Assembly (NCBI RefSeq): GCF_031344075.1
Contig: NZ_JAVJAN010000024.1
Span: 1-64,000 of the forward strand
Reading direction: 5' to 3'
Length of the DNA stretch: 64,000 bases
From: Clostridium aquiflavi
GTDB lineage: Bacteria; Bacillota; Clostridia; Clostridiales; Clostridiaceae
The position numbers and the translations under genes are program-made. The notes beneath the pieces are model-generated. The model had not been told where the DNA came from, made no database searches, and worked only from the letters and a program-made list of their open reading frames with translations. This document shows positions 57,004 through 64,000 of the stretch, in pieces. Position 1 is the first letter of the stretch. Every line of letters starts with the position of its first letter.

Positions 57004-57204
57004 CATACCAAAATCGCCAAGGCGACTTTAGAACTGTCGATTTTTTTTAGCCATGCACCCTTTCCAAACGCAGTGCAGGAATAATGGTGCGGCAATATGA
57101 TTAATTTTTATTCTTTATGAATACTAATTATAATTTTAAAATATAGTGTTCTAGGATTTATTTTAAAATTTAAGATTTTTATAATTGGTGTAAAGAATAA
57201 AAAT
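57004..57204 (-). other. Structured leader upstream of the second two-component operon, possible cis-regulatory RNA
   Basis: On the minus strand, in 5' to 3' order: a perfect 14-base inverted repeat (57191-57204 with 57104-57117), a GC-rich hairpin GCC-GCACC with GGTGC-AT-GGC (57050-57093) enclosing TTCC/GGAA, then AAATCG/CGATTT and the competing GTCGCC/GGCGAT (57010-57045), then the ribosome site. The GC content of 57005-57095 stands out from the 20-25% around it. The mutually exclusive last hairpins look like a switch. I match no known riboswitch core. The rest of 57205-57527 holds nothing I can call. Confidence 0.5.
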
Positions 57205-57527
57205 CATTGCAATTATATAATAACATAAGATATAGAATTAGCTTTTATCTTTTTACTTTTAATCATTCATGAGCACACCCCTCTTTCAAATTATAACTAA
57301 ATTATATATTTAATAAATAAAGATAAGCTTCTATAAAAACTAAAGATTTTCTAAAGAAACATAAAAAATGTTTTTAAAAATAAAATAGTTCATCTCATAA
57401 TATAATTCTTGTTAACTGACACTAAAATATCAACATTTATTTAGAACATAGCATAAAAATAAAATGCATAGTATGTAAAAAATAACACACTATGCATTTA
57501 CACTATATTAAAAAGTAATATTAAAAA

Positions 57528-57800
57528 TCACTTTAAAACTTTATCTATTAAATTATTGAACTTTAAAAGCTCCACTTTGTCATATTCCTTTATTATTTCA
57601 TCAATACAATACTTTATATAATATTGTACTGTTATTTTGCTAGCATTATTTAAAGCTATTTTAAAAACCGTTATTTTTTTAGATAACTCATCATTTGAAT
57701 TAGTCTGAATACTTATATTCTCTAAAATTCTAGCATGTCCTAGTATTTTATATAGTTTCTTTATGACTAGGTCTTTTTTATCAAAATTATCTTCGTTCAA
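57528..57800 (-). CDS. Hypothetical protein, 90 aa
   Basis: Not recognised. A helical, Lys/Glu/Asn-rich soluble protein with pattern KKLYKILGHARILENISIQ and a final amphipathic helix. The start is TTG, with AGGAGG four bases upstream, a strong site. Position between the regulator leader and the broken PsiE-like gene gives no functional hint. Confidence 0.65.
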   Translation of the reverse strand: MNEDNFDKKDLVIKKLYKILGHARILENISIQTNSNDELSKKITVFKIALNNASKITVQYYIKYCIDEIIKEYDKVELLKFNNLIDKVLK

Positions 57801-57893
57801 ATTACCTCCTATTAATTGCTCACAAATTATAATAAAATATTTTTTATTATATTATATTTTGTACATTATATCTAGTGAATACTTTCTTATATA

Positions 57894-58284
57894 TTAGTCT
57901 TTAATTTCACTAGATATATTTTTATTTATCAAATATTTTCTTATCATAAATAATCCTGCAATTGCAATAACTCCTAATAATAATTCAGTCATTGCACCCT
58001 CTTTAGGTATTAATAAAAGTTTTCTTGCTATTGCATAAAGTAAAACTTCCACAATAGTATCTGGAGTATGTAATGAAAGCATTGTTACAAGTTCAATGCC
58101 TATTATTAGTAGAAATATTTGTGCAAGTAAATCATTTATTTCTTCATATTCTACTATTAACTATAAAAATTTCTACAATGTGTTTTATAACATCAATAGT
58201 AGATAACAATACTAATAGCATAACTACTATGGCTAAAGCAGCTTCAAAATAATGTGCTATTTTAATGTAAATTTGTTTTTTCAT
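57894..58284 (-). pseudogene. Frameshifted PsiE-family membrane protein gene
   Basis: The start at 58284 has GGGGGA upstream and reads MKKQIYIKIAHYFEAALAIV, continuing to EIFIVNSRI, where it meets TGA. In the frame shifted by one base the protein continues YEEINDLLAQIFLLIIGIEL, MLSLHTPDTIVEVLLYAIARK and a final membrane segment ending at 57894. Together these give a normal PsiE-family protein of about 130 aa with four membrane segments. The shift lies near 58140-58165, with one extra base. It could be a true mutation or a sequencing error. Confidence 0.75.
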
Positions 58285-58452
58285 TCGTTATATTCCCCCT
58301 AATTTTTAATAATTATATATAAAATATATGACTAGTATATTCACCTATATAAGTAAAATTACTTTTTAATTAAGTTGTTGATATAATTACCACTTTAAAT
58401 TTCTATTATTTTGTTAATACTATAACTGTAATAACATAGTAAGGAGATGGTT

Positions 58453-58611
58453 ATGTTGAAAAATGATAATAAAAAAACATTTAATAAGGATAACGTTCTA
58501 AGAAATGGAACTAAATCTCAAAATCAATATGCTAAAAGTAGTTTTAACACCACTATAGAAGAACCAGCTTTAAACGAAAGTGGTATTGATGCTAAAAAAA
58601 GAGGATTTTAA
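58453..58611 (+). CDS. Small hypothetical protein, 52 aa
   Basis: Not recognised. A hydrophilic peptide starting MLKNDNKKTFNKDNVLRNG and ending GIDAKKRGF, rich in Asn, Lys and Ser, without hydrophobic core. A perfect AAGGAG lies six bases before the ATG. Size, composition and spore-forming host recall small acid-soluble or spore-coat-associated proteins, but no family motif is seen. Stands alone on the plus strand between leftward genes. Confidence 0.7.
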   Translation: MLKNDNKKTFNKDNVLRNGTKSQNQYAKSSFNTTIEEPALNESGIDAKKRGF

Positions 58612-58856
58612 TAATTTTCTTCTAATAGAATTTTAACACACATATAATTTGTAGGAATTTACATTAATGCCTTAATAATTTTAAAGCTCTTGGTTTTATG
58701 TAAATATTAAAATAATGTTTACATAAATTATCACTTTATCTTTAAAATCATAAAAGGAATTAACCGTAAATTCCTATATATTTCTCATCATCTTACACTT
58801 CTCTATAAAACTATACTAAAACTTATATATTATTCATATGATTTATTTTTAATAAG

Positions 58857-59351
58857 TTATGCACTGTCATATAAAAATCTACTAATAAATAAATAAATAA
58901 GTAAGAATACTGTTAGTTTTGCAAACATTGTTTCACTTCTTATAAACATATTAAGAAAACTTGGCTCTATATATTTTAATCCCAAAAACGTCATTAAAGT
59001 CCAAGCTATAGAGAATTTTAAACTAACTAATCCCTTAAAATTATACTTTAAATTAGAGTAGTCCCAATAAACTTTATTAAAAATTTCCTTTAATAAATAT
59101 CCACTTATGTATTCTATTATAGATGGTGTAAAAAAGCAAAATATTAATATTAATGTTGTATAATCAGAAAAATAATTCTTTAATATTATAAGAATGCTTA
59201 CAGTTATTCCATACATAGGTTTAAATGGACCTATTAGAAAACCATCTTCTTTAAATTTTCCAGTTATACAAAAACAATATACTTCTTCAATAATCCACCC
59301 TATAAAAGAATAAATAATAAAATTAAATAATGTATAATTAATTAAATTCAT
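58857..59351 (-). CDS. Putative ABC-transporter type IV (CmpB, PF06541) membrane protein
   Basis: A 164-aa membrane protein with about five segments. FNFIIYSFIGWIIEEVYCF at the N-terminus, GFLIGPFKPMYGI and EYISGYLLKEIFNKVYWDYS are the family signature. The transporter label is historic; no ATPase partner is near and the function is unknown. A start 12 codons upstream is possible; GGAAGGTGA serves the ATG at 59351. Confidence 0.83.
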   Translation of the reverse strand: MNLINYTLFNFIIYSFIGWIIEEVYCFCITGKFKEDGFLIGPFKPMYGITVSILIILKNYFSDYTTLILIFCFFTPSIIEYISGYLLKEIFNKVYWDYSNLKYNFKGLVSLKFSIAWTLMTFLGLKYIEPSFLNMFIRSETMFAKLTVFLLIYLFISRFLYDSA

Positions 59352-59489
59352 TGAGTTTATCACCTTCCTTAAGGTTAATATTTGCATAACTCAATATATT
59401 TATTTATTAATTAAATGATTTTTTGCAATTACTTGTTATAATGTTCTTATAGTTATATAAAATATCGTTTAATACAAGGAGAATATATT

Positions 59490-60689
59490 ATGCAAAAACT
59501 TTACTACGAAGATCAATATTTAAAGAAATTCACTGCTGAAATAGAACAAGTCAAGGAAGTAGGTAATGAGTTTCATATAGTTTTAAATAAAACTGCATTT
59601 TTCCCAGGGGGAGGAGGGCAAAGACATGATTTGGGCAAAATTGATGAAATTGAAGTGTTAAATGTCTATGAAAAAGATAATTTAATTTATCATGTACTAG
59701 ATAGAAAACCTTCGAGAATACATAATGTTAAATGTTCAATAGATTGGTTAAGACGATTAGATGGAATGAATCATCATTTAGCTCAACATGTACTATCTGC
59801 ATGCTTCTTTAAGCTTTTTAATATAAATACACTTGCAGTTCATCATGGAAATGAATTTAGTACCATTGACTTTAATTCTATACTTACAGAAGAACATGTA
59901 CGCTCCTGTGAAAAATATGCTAATGATATTATTGAAAAATCCTTGGATGTAGAATTTCTAACTCCAACTAAAAGAGAACTTAAAAGTATGAAACTTAGAA
60001 GGGATCTTCCAGATACTAATGAACAAATACGTATTGTTAAAATTGATGATTTAGACCTTAATGCTTGTTGTGGTGTTCACCCTAAATCAACATTAGATTT
60101 AAGACTTATAAAAATAAAAAAATATGAAAAACATAAAAAAGGATCTAGAATTGAATTTATAACTGGATCAAAAGCTGTAACTGATTCTTTAGAAAAAGAT
60201 TTATTTGCAAATTCTATGTGTAAATACTTAAATTGCAATGAAAAAGAAGCTTTAAATGGAATAGAAAATTTAAACTTAGAGTTAAAAAATGTACTGAATG
60301 AAAATAAAAATATGAGTATTGAACTTTCAAATTATGAAATTAAAGAGATTATAGAAAATTCAGCTCAAATTAATAATATAAACATTATTAAATATGTATA
60401 TAATAATAAAACCTTAAAATTTATTAATACAATTGTTTCACAAATAACAGAAAAAGATAATAAAATTGCTCTAATTGCACTAGTAAATGATGATAAAATA
60501 AATCTTATATTTTTATGTTCTAAAAATATAAAAAATGTTAATATGAATGAATTATTAAAAGATGCAATAGTTCTTATAGATGGACGTGGCGGTGGAAATC
60601 AAACCCTTGCACAAGGTGCTGGTAAGAATTTATTAAACTTAGATAATACCTTAGACTATGCTTTTAATAAGCTTAAAAGTATGTTATAA
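59490..60689 (+). CDS. AlaX-type alanyl-tRNA editing protein with DHHA1 domain
   Basis: A 399-aa trans-editing enzyme that hydrolyses Ser-tRNA(Ala) or Gly-tRNA(Ala). The editing domain has the zinc-binding HHLAQHVLSACF (HxxxH) and the second site CCGVHPKST; N-terminal FFPGGGGQRHDLG is the AlaX glycine motif. The C-terminal DHHA1 domain ends in IDGRGGGNQTLAQGAG. This is the long AlaX form of clostridia. AAGGAG precedes the ATG. Monocistronic. Confidence 0.92.
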   Translation: MQKLYYEDQYLKKFTAEIEQVKEVGNEFHIVLNKTAFFPGGGGQRHDLGKIDEIEVLNVYEKDNLIYHVLDRKPSRIHNVKCSIDWLRRLDGMNHHLAQHVLSACFFKLFNINTLAVHHGNEFSTIDFNSILTEEHVRSCEKYANDIIEKSLDVEFLTPTKRELKSMKLRRDLPDTNEQIRIVKIDDLDLNACCGVHPKSTLDLRLIKIKKYEKHKKGSRIEFITGSKAVTDSLEKDLFANSMCKYLNCNEKEALNGIENLNLELKNVLNENKNMSIELSNYEIKEIIENSAQINNINIIKYVYNNKTLKFINTIVSQITEKDNKIALIALVNDDKINLIFLCSKNIKNVNMNELLKDAIVLIDGRGGGNQTLAQGAGKNLLNLDNTLDYAFNKLKSML

Positions 60690-60807
60690 AATTATAGACT
60701 ACTTAATAATTTTATTAAAAATTAAAACTTATCAAGAGTAAGTTGCTACTTCAGTATTAATTTCAACTAACTAAATAAGATTTGAGAGTTCACATTTTAT
60801 AAATAAT

Positions 60808-60852
60808 AAAAAATCAACCGAAATCTCCAGTACTCTAAAGGTTGATTTTTTC
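60808..60852. terminator. Terminator between the AlaX-like gene and pduT
   Basis: AAAAATCAACC pairs with GGTTGATTTTT around a 20-base loop, T-run on both sides. It lies 33 bases after the pduT stop and 120 after the AlaX stop. Confidence 0.85.
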
Positions 60853-60884
60853 ATTTTAATATATTACAAATTTTAAATATATTA

Positions 60885-61433
60885 CTATAATAATGTTTGG
60901 ACTAATTCTTTGCTTGGTGAAGGTAATACTACAGTTCCTATAATATCTCCACCCTCTTCAAGCTTAGCTTCTGCTGCTTCTATGGCTGCTTTTACAGCTG
61001 ATACTTCTCCTGTAAGAATAACATATCCTTTTCCACCAAGTCCCCTTGCTATTCTTATTTCTAATAGTTCTACATTGGCTGCTTTTAACGCTGTATCACC
61101 TGCAATTACAGAAGCAACAGCTGACATTGTTTCAATAACACCAATAGATGAAATATCATCAAAATCACAAGTTGCTGTTATTGCTGGAAATACTTTTTCA
61201 TGCACACTAGCTATTGTATATTCGCTTATAAGATAGCTAAGTCCAACTTCCTTACCAACGCCAACTGCATTTGTGACATCTCCTACATCTCCTGCTAATA
61301 TTACTATATACTTACCTGGACACATTGGAGTTGCTAATATAATTTCTACATTAGCGGATTTAACCATTTCATCTGCTGCTTGAATTCCTTTTGCAATACT
61401 TTTAAACTCTAGTAATCCAATAGATTTTCTCAT
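60885..61433 (-). CDS. pduT: Bacterial microcompartment shell protein with two BMC domains, PduT-like
   Basis: A 182-aa trimer-forming shell protein. The first BMC domain spans about 1-90 (SIGLLEFKSIAKGIQAADEM), the second about 95-182 (GVIETMSAVASVIAGDTALK). Cys38 in TPMCPGKYIV sits exactly where PduT holds the ligand of its central 4Fe-4S cluster, thought to pass electrons across the shell. Follows pduS after 24 bases and is the last gene before the terminator. GGAG precedes the ATG. Confidence 0.95.
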   Translation of the reverse strand: MRKSIGLLEFKSIAKGIQAADEMVKSANVEIILATPMCPGKYIVILAGDVGDVTNAVGVGKEVGLSYLISEYTIASVHEKVFPAITATCDFDDISSIGVIETMSAVASVIAGDTALKAANVELLEIRIARGLGGKGYVILTGEVSAVKAAIEAAEAKLEEGGDIIGTVVLPSPSKELVQTLL

Positions 61434-61457
61434 TTCATTTTCTCCTTTCTAGTTATC

Positions 61458-62783
61458 TTATTTACTAATAATAATGCTATCATCATTTATTTCTTTTATA
61501 ACTCCATCTATACTTGCATGAATCTTTGCACCTAATTTATCATTAGGTATATCTCCTATAAGATCACCTTTTTTAACTCTATCTCCAATATTAACTATTG
61601 GTTCTGCTTTAGCTCCTATATGTTGAGATCTTAATATTACAACTTCTGAAAAATCATATTCCTCATTTTGAAGTGGTGCTTCAACATCGTATTTTTCTAT
61701 ATTTAATCTTTGCTTAAGCTTATGAACTGGGAATTTTCTATATTCTCTGAAATCATCTGCTTTTTCTGGAGCATTATGATTAGGATTTTTAATGCCATTT
61801 TTAGCTAATTCACCTTTAAAGAAACTATTTAACTTCCAAGGTTGAAGTCCCATTACACAAACTTGTTCACAAAGTCCACATTCACTGCATAGAAATGAAG
61901 CTGTTGGTAATATTTCTTTACTGCAAGTTCCACCATAACTTGCTATTCTCATCATCTTATCGGGTTCTAACTTATGTCCTAATAAATGTCTTGGGCATAC
62001 CTCAGTACACATTGAACAATGACAACATGCTGCTCTTGCTTGTTTTAACATAGATTGTATGTTTCTTTTCTTTGAAACAACTATATTATGACTCTTAGAT
62101 ATAACTATTAATCCTTTAGTATTTTTCTTTATAGGTCTATTAATATCTTCTATTAATTTACCCATCATAGGACCACCATCAATGATTTCAAACTCATCAA
62201 TCAATGTTCCACCTGCTAATTCAAGAGCTTGTCTTACTGATATTCCAATGGGAACTTTAACAGTAATAGGATTTTTAACTTCACCTGTAATAGTTAAAAA
62301 TTTTTCAGTAACTGGTTTTCCTTCTAAAGCATTATATACATTTAATAATGTTTCAACATTAATAACTATAACCCCAACATTTAAAGGAATCCCACCTTCT
62401 GGAACAACTCTTTTAGTTACTTCATAAACAGTAATTTGTTCATCTCCTGCTGGATAAAAATTTCCAAGTTCGAATAATTCTAGTTTTGGATATTCTCCTA
62501 ATTTTTCATTTAAATTTTTCATTGCTGATTTGTATTTACCCTTTAATGCAATAACACCTTTAGTTGCTTCAGTTTGCTCTACTATTTTGTTTAATGCATA
62601 TAAAAGTTCAGAAGATTTTTCTGCCATCAATTGTTGATCTACTTTCAGAAGTGGTTCACATTCAGCACCATTTACAATAACATATTCAACTTTTGCATTT
62701 AATTTTACATGAGTTGGAAACCCAGCGCCACCAGCACCAATTAATCCACCATCTTTTATTAAATCTAAAAAGTTTTTTTCCAC
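61458..62783 (-). CDS. pduS: RnfC/PduS-like electron-transfer flavoprotein of the microcompartment
   Basis: About 441 aa. N-terminal GLIGAGGAGFPTHVKL is the RnfC/Nqo1 glycine motif for FMN and NADH; the middle has two 4Fe-4S motifs, CCHCSMCTEVCPR (near 254) and CSECGLCEQVCV (near 303); SLBB-like and barrel regions follow. PduS reduces cobalamin in B12-dependent diol dehydratase compartments and is thought to pair with PduT. Start uncertain: ATG at 62792 directly abuts GGAG; the GTG at 62783 has 9 bases spacing and is preferred. Confidence 0.9.
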   Translation of the reverse strand: MEKNFLDLIKDGGLIGAGGAGFPTHVKLNAKVEYVIVNGAECEPLLKVDQQLMAEKSSELLYALNKIVEQTEATKGVIALKGKYKSAMKNLNEKLGEYPKLELFELGNFYPAGDEQITVYEVTKRVVPEGGIPLNVGVIVINVETLLNVYNALEGKPVTEKFLTITGEVKNPITVKVPIGISVRQALELAGGTLIDEFEIIDGGPMMGKLIEDINRPIKKNTKGLIVISKSHNIVVSKKRNIQSMLKQARAACCHCSMCTEVCPRHLLGHKLEPDKMMRIASYGGTCSKEILPTASFLCSECGLCEQVCVMGLQPWKLNSFFKGELAKNGIKNPNHNAPEKADDFREYRKFPVHKLKQRLNIEKYDVEAPLQNEEYDFSEVVILRSQHIGAKAEPIVNIGDRVKKGDLIGDIPNDKLGAKIHASIDGVIKEINDDSIIISK

Positions 62784-62800
62784 TAATCTCATCTCCAATT

Positions 62801-64000
62801 CTATTTAATAGAGAAATTATCTACCATTACACATCTTCTTTTTCTTGTAAATGTTCTTGCAGATGTTAAACCTTCTCCAGTTGGGCCTGCAATAGTAAAT
62901 GTTCCATGTCCTTCTGCACCATATCCAATTCCAGCATATGATGGAGCATTTTTAACAAATATAGTTGTTTGTACTGCTTTAGCAAATTTACTTAAATTGT
63001 CTATATGTTTTGAGTGCATTATAGCAGTGTGTCTATTTCCATGTTCAAGTTCAACACCAAGCTCAATAGCTTCATCTACATTTCTAACTCTTATAATAGG
63101 TAAAATTGGCATCATAAGTTCTTCAACTGCAAATGGATGATTCGCTCCAACTTCAGCAAATATAACTCTTATACTTGGATCTATATTAATTCCTAACTTA
63201 CTCATTATATAATCAGCATTTTTTCCAACAAATTTCTTGTTTATAGTTCCATTCTCTGTTAAAACAAGTTTTTCTAATTGTGCAAGCATATTTTTATCAG
63301 TTATTTCTAAAGCACAATATTTTGACATACAAGTCTTTAAGTAATCAGTAACTTTATCTACTACTATTACCTCTTTTTCACAAATACATGGTAAATTATT
63401 ATCAAAACTACAGCCATCTATAATATCAACTGCAGCTTTTTCAATATCAGCAGTTTCATCAACAACTACTGGTGGATTTCCAGCTCCAGCTCCTATTGCT
63501 TTTTTACCACTTGATAATGCTACTTTAACAATTCCTGGACCACCTGTTGCACAAATCATATTAACTTTTGGATGAGATAACATTATATTAGTACTTTCAA
63601 TGTTTGGATTTCTAACAGTAACTATAAGATTCTTAGGTCCATTTACTCTTTCTATTGCTTTATTAATAAGTTGTATTATAAATACTGAAACATCTTTTGC
63701 TCCTGGATGAGGTGAAAATACAACTGTGTTACCTCCTGCAAGCATTGATATTCCATTGTTTATTATTGTTTCAGTTGGATTAGTTGATGGTGCAATTGCT
63801 CCTATAACTCCAAATGGTGACATTTCATAAAGAGTTAATCCACCATCTCCAGTTTTAACTCCAGCTTCAAGGTCTTCTACACCTGGAGTTTTATCTAAAG
63901 CAAGGTTATTTTTAAGTATTTTATCTTCATATCTTCCCATTCCAGTTTCTTCAAAAGTTCTACGAGATATTTCTTCTACATTTTTTCTAACTTCTGCTTT
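62801..64000 (-). CDS. pduP: CoA-acylating aldehyde dehydrogenase (PduP/EutE type), partial
   Basis: About 400 C-terminal residues; the 5' end, including any microcompartment targeting peptide, lies outside the window, since the frame is open to position 64000. Oxidises propionaldehyde or acetaldehyde to the acyl-CoA with NAD+. Seen: APSTNPTETIINNG, IGAGAGNPPVVVDETADIEK, and the catalytic Cys in NNLPCICEKEV. PduS and PduT next to it indicate a compartment role (PduP) rather than a free butanal dehydrogenase, which is the same family. The pduS reading frame begins 18 bases after its stop. Confidence 0.92.
   Translation of the reverse strand, partial: KAEVRKNVEEISRRTFEETGMGRYEDKILKNNLALDKTPGVEDLEAGVKTGDGGLTLYEMSPFGVIGAIAPSTNPTETIINNGISMLAGGNTVVFSPHPGAKDVSVFIIQLINKAIERVNGPKNLIVTVRNPNIESTNIMLSHPKVNMICATGGPGIVKVALSSGKKAIGAGAGNPPVVVDETADIEKAAVDIIDGCSFDNNLPCICEKEVIVVDKVTDYLKTCMSKYCALEITDKNMLAQLEKLVLTENGTINKKFVGKNADYIMSKLGINIDPSIRVIFAEVGANHPFAVEELMMPILPIIRVRNVDEAIELGVELEHGNRHTAIMHSKHIDNLSKFAKAVQTTIFVKNAPSYAGIGYGAEGHGTFTIAGPTGEGLTSARTFTRKRRCVMVDNFSIK

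Noticed and set aside
57010..57049. Possible plus-strand terminator (AAAATCG/CGATTTT with eight Ts)
   Set aside because: The stem is only seven base pairs and no plus-strand transcript would end there; the same bases fit better as part of the minus-strand leader.
57050..57093. Fragment of 16S rRNA (shared GTGCATGGCT)
   Set aside because: The match is ten bases only and the flanks do not continue into rRNA.
58650..58776. Inverted repeat TAGGAATTTAC / GTAAATTCCTA about 110 bases apart, possible small mobile element
   Set aside because: No target duplication and no second copy in the window; too weak to call.
60728..60772. CTTATCAAGAG, identical to the 5' end of the SAM-I riboswitch, downstream of the AlaX-like gene
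   Set aside because: The GGTGGAGGGA core, kink-turn and P3/P4 blocks are all missing and no gene follows on that strand. Probably chance.

Overview
The window is about 28-30% GC, uses strong AGGAG-type ribosome sites and carries many intrinsic terminators. It reads as chromosomal DNA of a Clostridium sensu stricto species. The secondary alcohol dehydrogenase of the C. beijerinckii type, a secreted beta-amylase, Csp germination proteases and a Pdu-type microcompartment operon point to the saccharolytic, solventogenic, spore-forming C. beijerinckii/C. butyricum group. The species cannot be fixed from this window. No phage, insertion sequence, rRNA operon or CRISPR array was found.

Layout. 1-6.5 kb: a leftward housekeeping block read BaiN-like flavoprotein, cmk, ispH fused to S1 domains, GNAT acetyltransferase, a small unknown gene, miaB (cut by the window edge). 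6.6-10.5 kb: DUF1653 protein, pentapeptide-repeat protein, a cytX-like transporter under a TPP riboswitch with its own terminator, and an Mbeg1-like hydrolase. 10.5-14 kb: secondary alcohol dehydrogenase preceded by a -24/-12 promoter, two matching enhancer palindromes and the gene for a sigma-54 activator. 14.2-14.4 kb: a free-standing structured RNA gene with its own promoter, a palindrome over its -35 box and a terminator. 14.4-22.4 kb: HMA-like protein without metal cysteines, Nudix hydrolase, L,D-transpeptidase, PHP phosphoesterase, DUF488 protein, lipoprotein, beta-amylase and a FliB-like protein. 22.6-26.2 kb: two overlapping Csp-type subtilases. 26.4-27.3 kb: zinc-ribbon protein and a broken cell-wall-binding gene.

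27.5-30.6 kb: a DtxR/MntR regulator divergent from feoAB. 30.9-33.5 kb: chemoreceptor and TraX-like membrane protein. 33.6-38.5 kb: a two-component system with a three-gene ABC transporter. 38.7-40.5 kb: superoxide dismutase and two unknown genes. 41-46.6 kb: a complete five-gene oligopeptide ABC importer operon. 46.8-51.8 kb: YccF, YdcF, a small P-loop kinase, tRNA-Cys, a DUF3592 remnant, a CHAP hydrolase and a membrane-anchored lipase. 52-53.6 kb: an NhaC-family carrier (probable methionine transporter) under a SAM-I riboswitch. 54-57.2 kb: a second two-component system preceded by an unusual structured leader. 57.5-60.7 kb: small genes, a frameshifted PsiE-like gene and an AlaX-type editing protein. 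60.9-64 kb: the 3' end of a microcompartment operon (pduP partial, pduS, pduT).

The most interesting unexplained parts are the RNA gene at 14.2-14.4 kb, the structured leader at 57.0-57.2 kb and the fully readable sigma-54 circuit of the alcohol dehydrogenase. Four genes also carry small mutations that move or break the reading frame.
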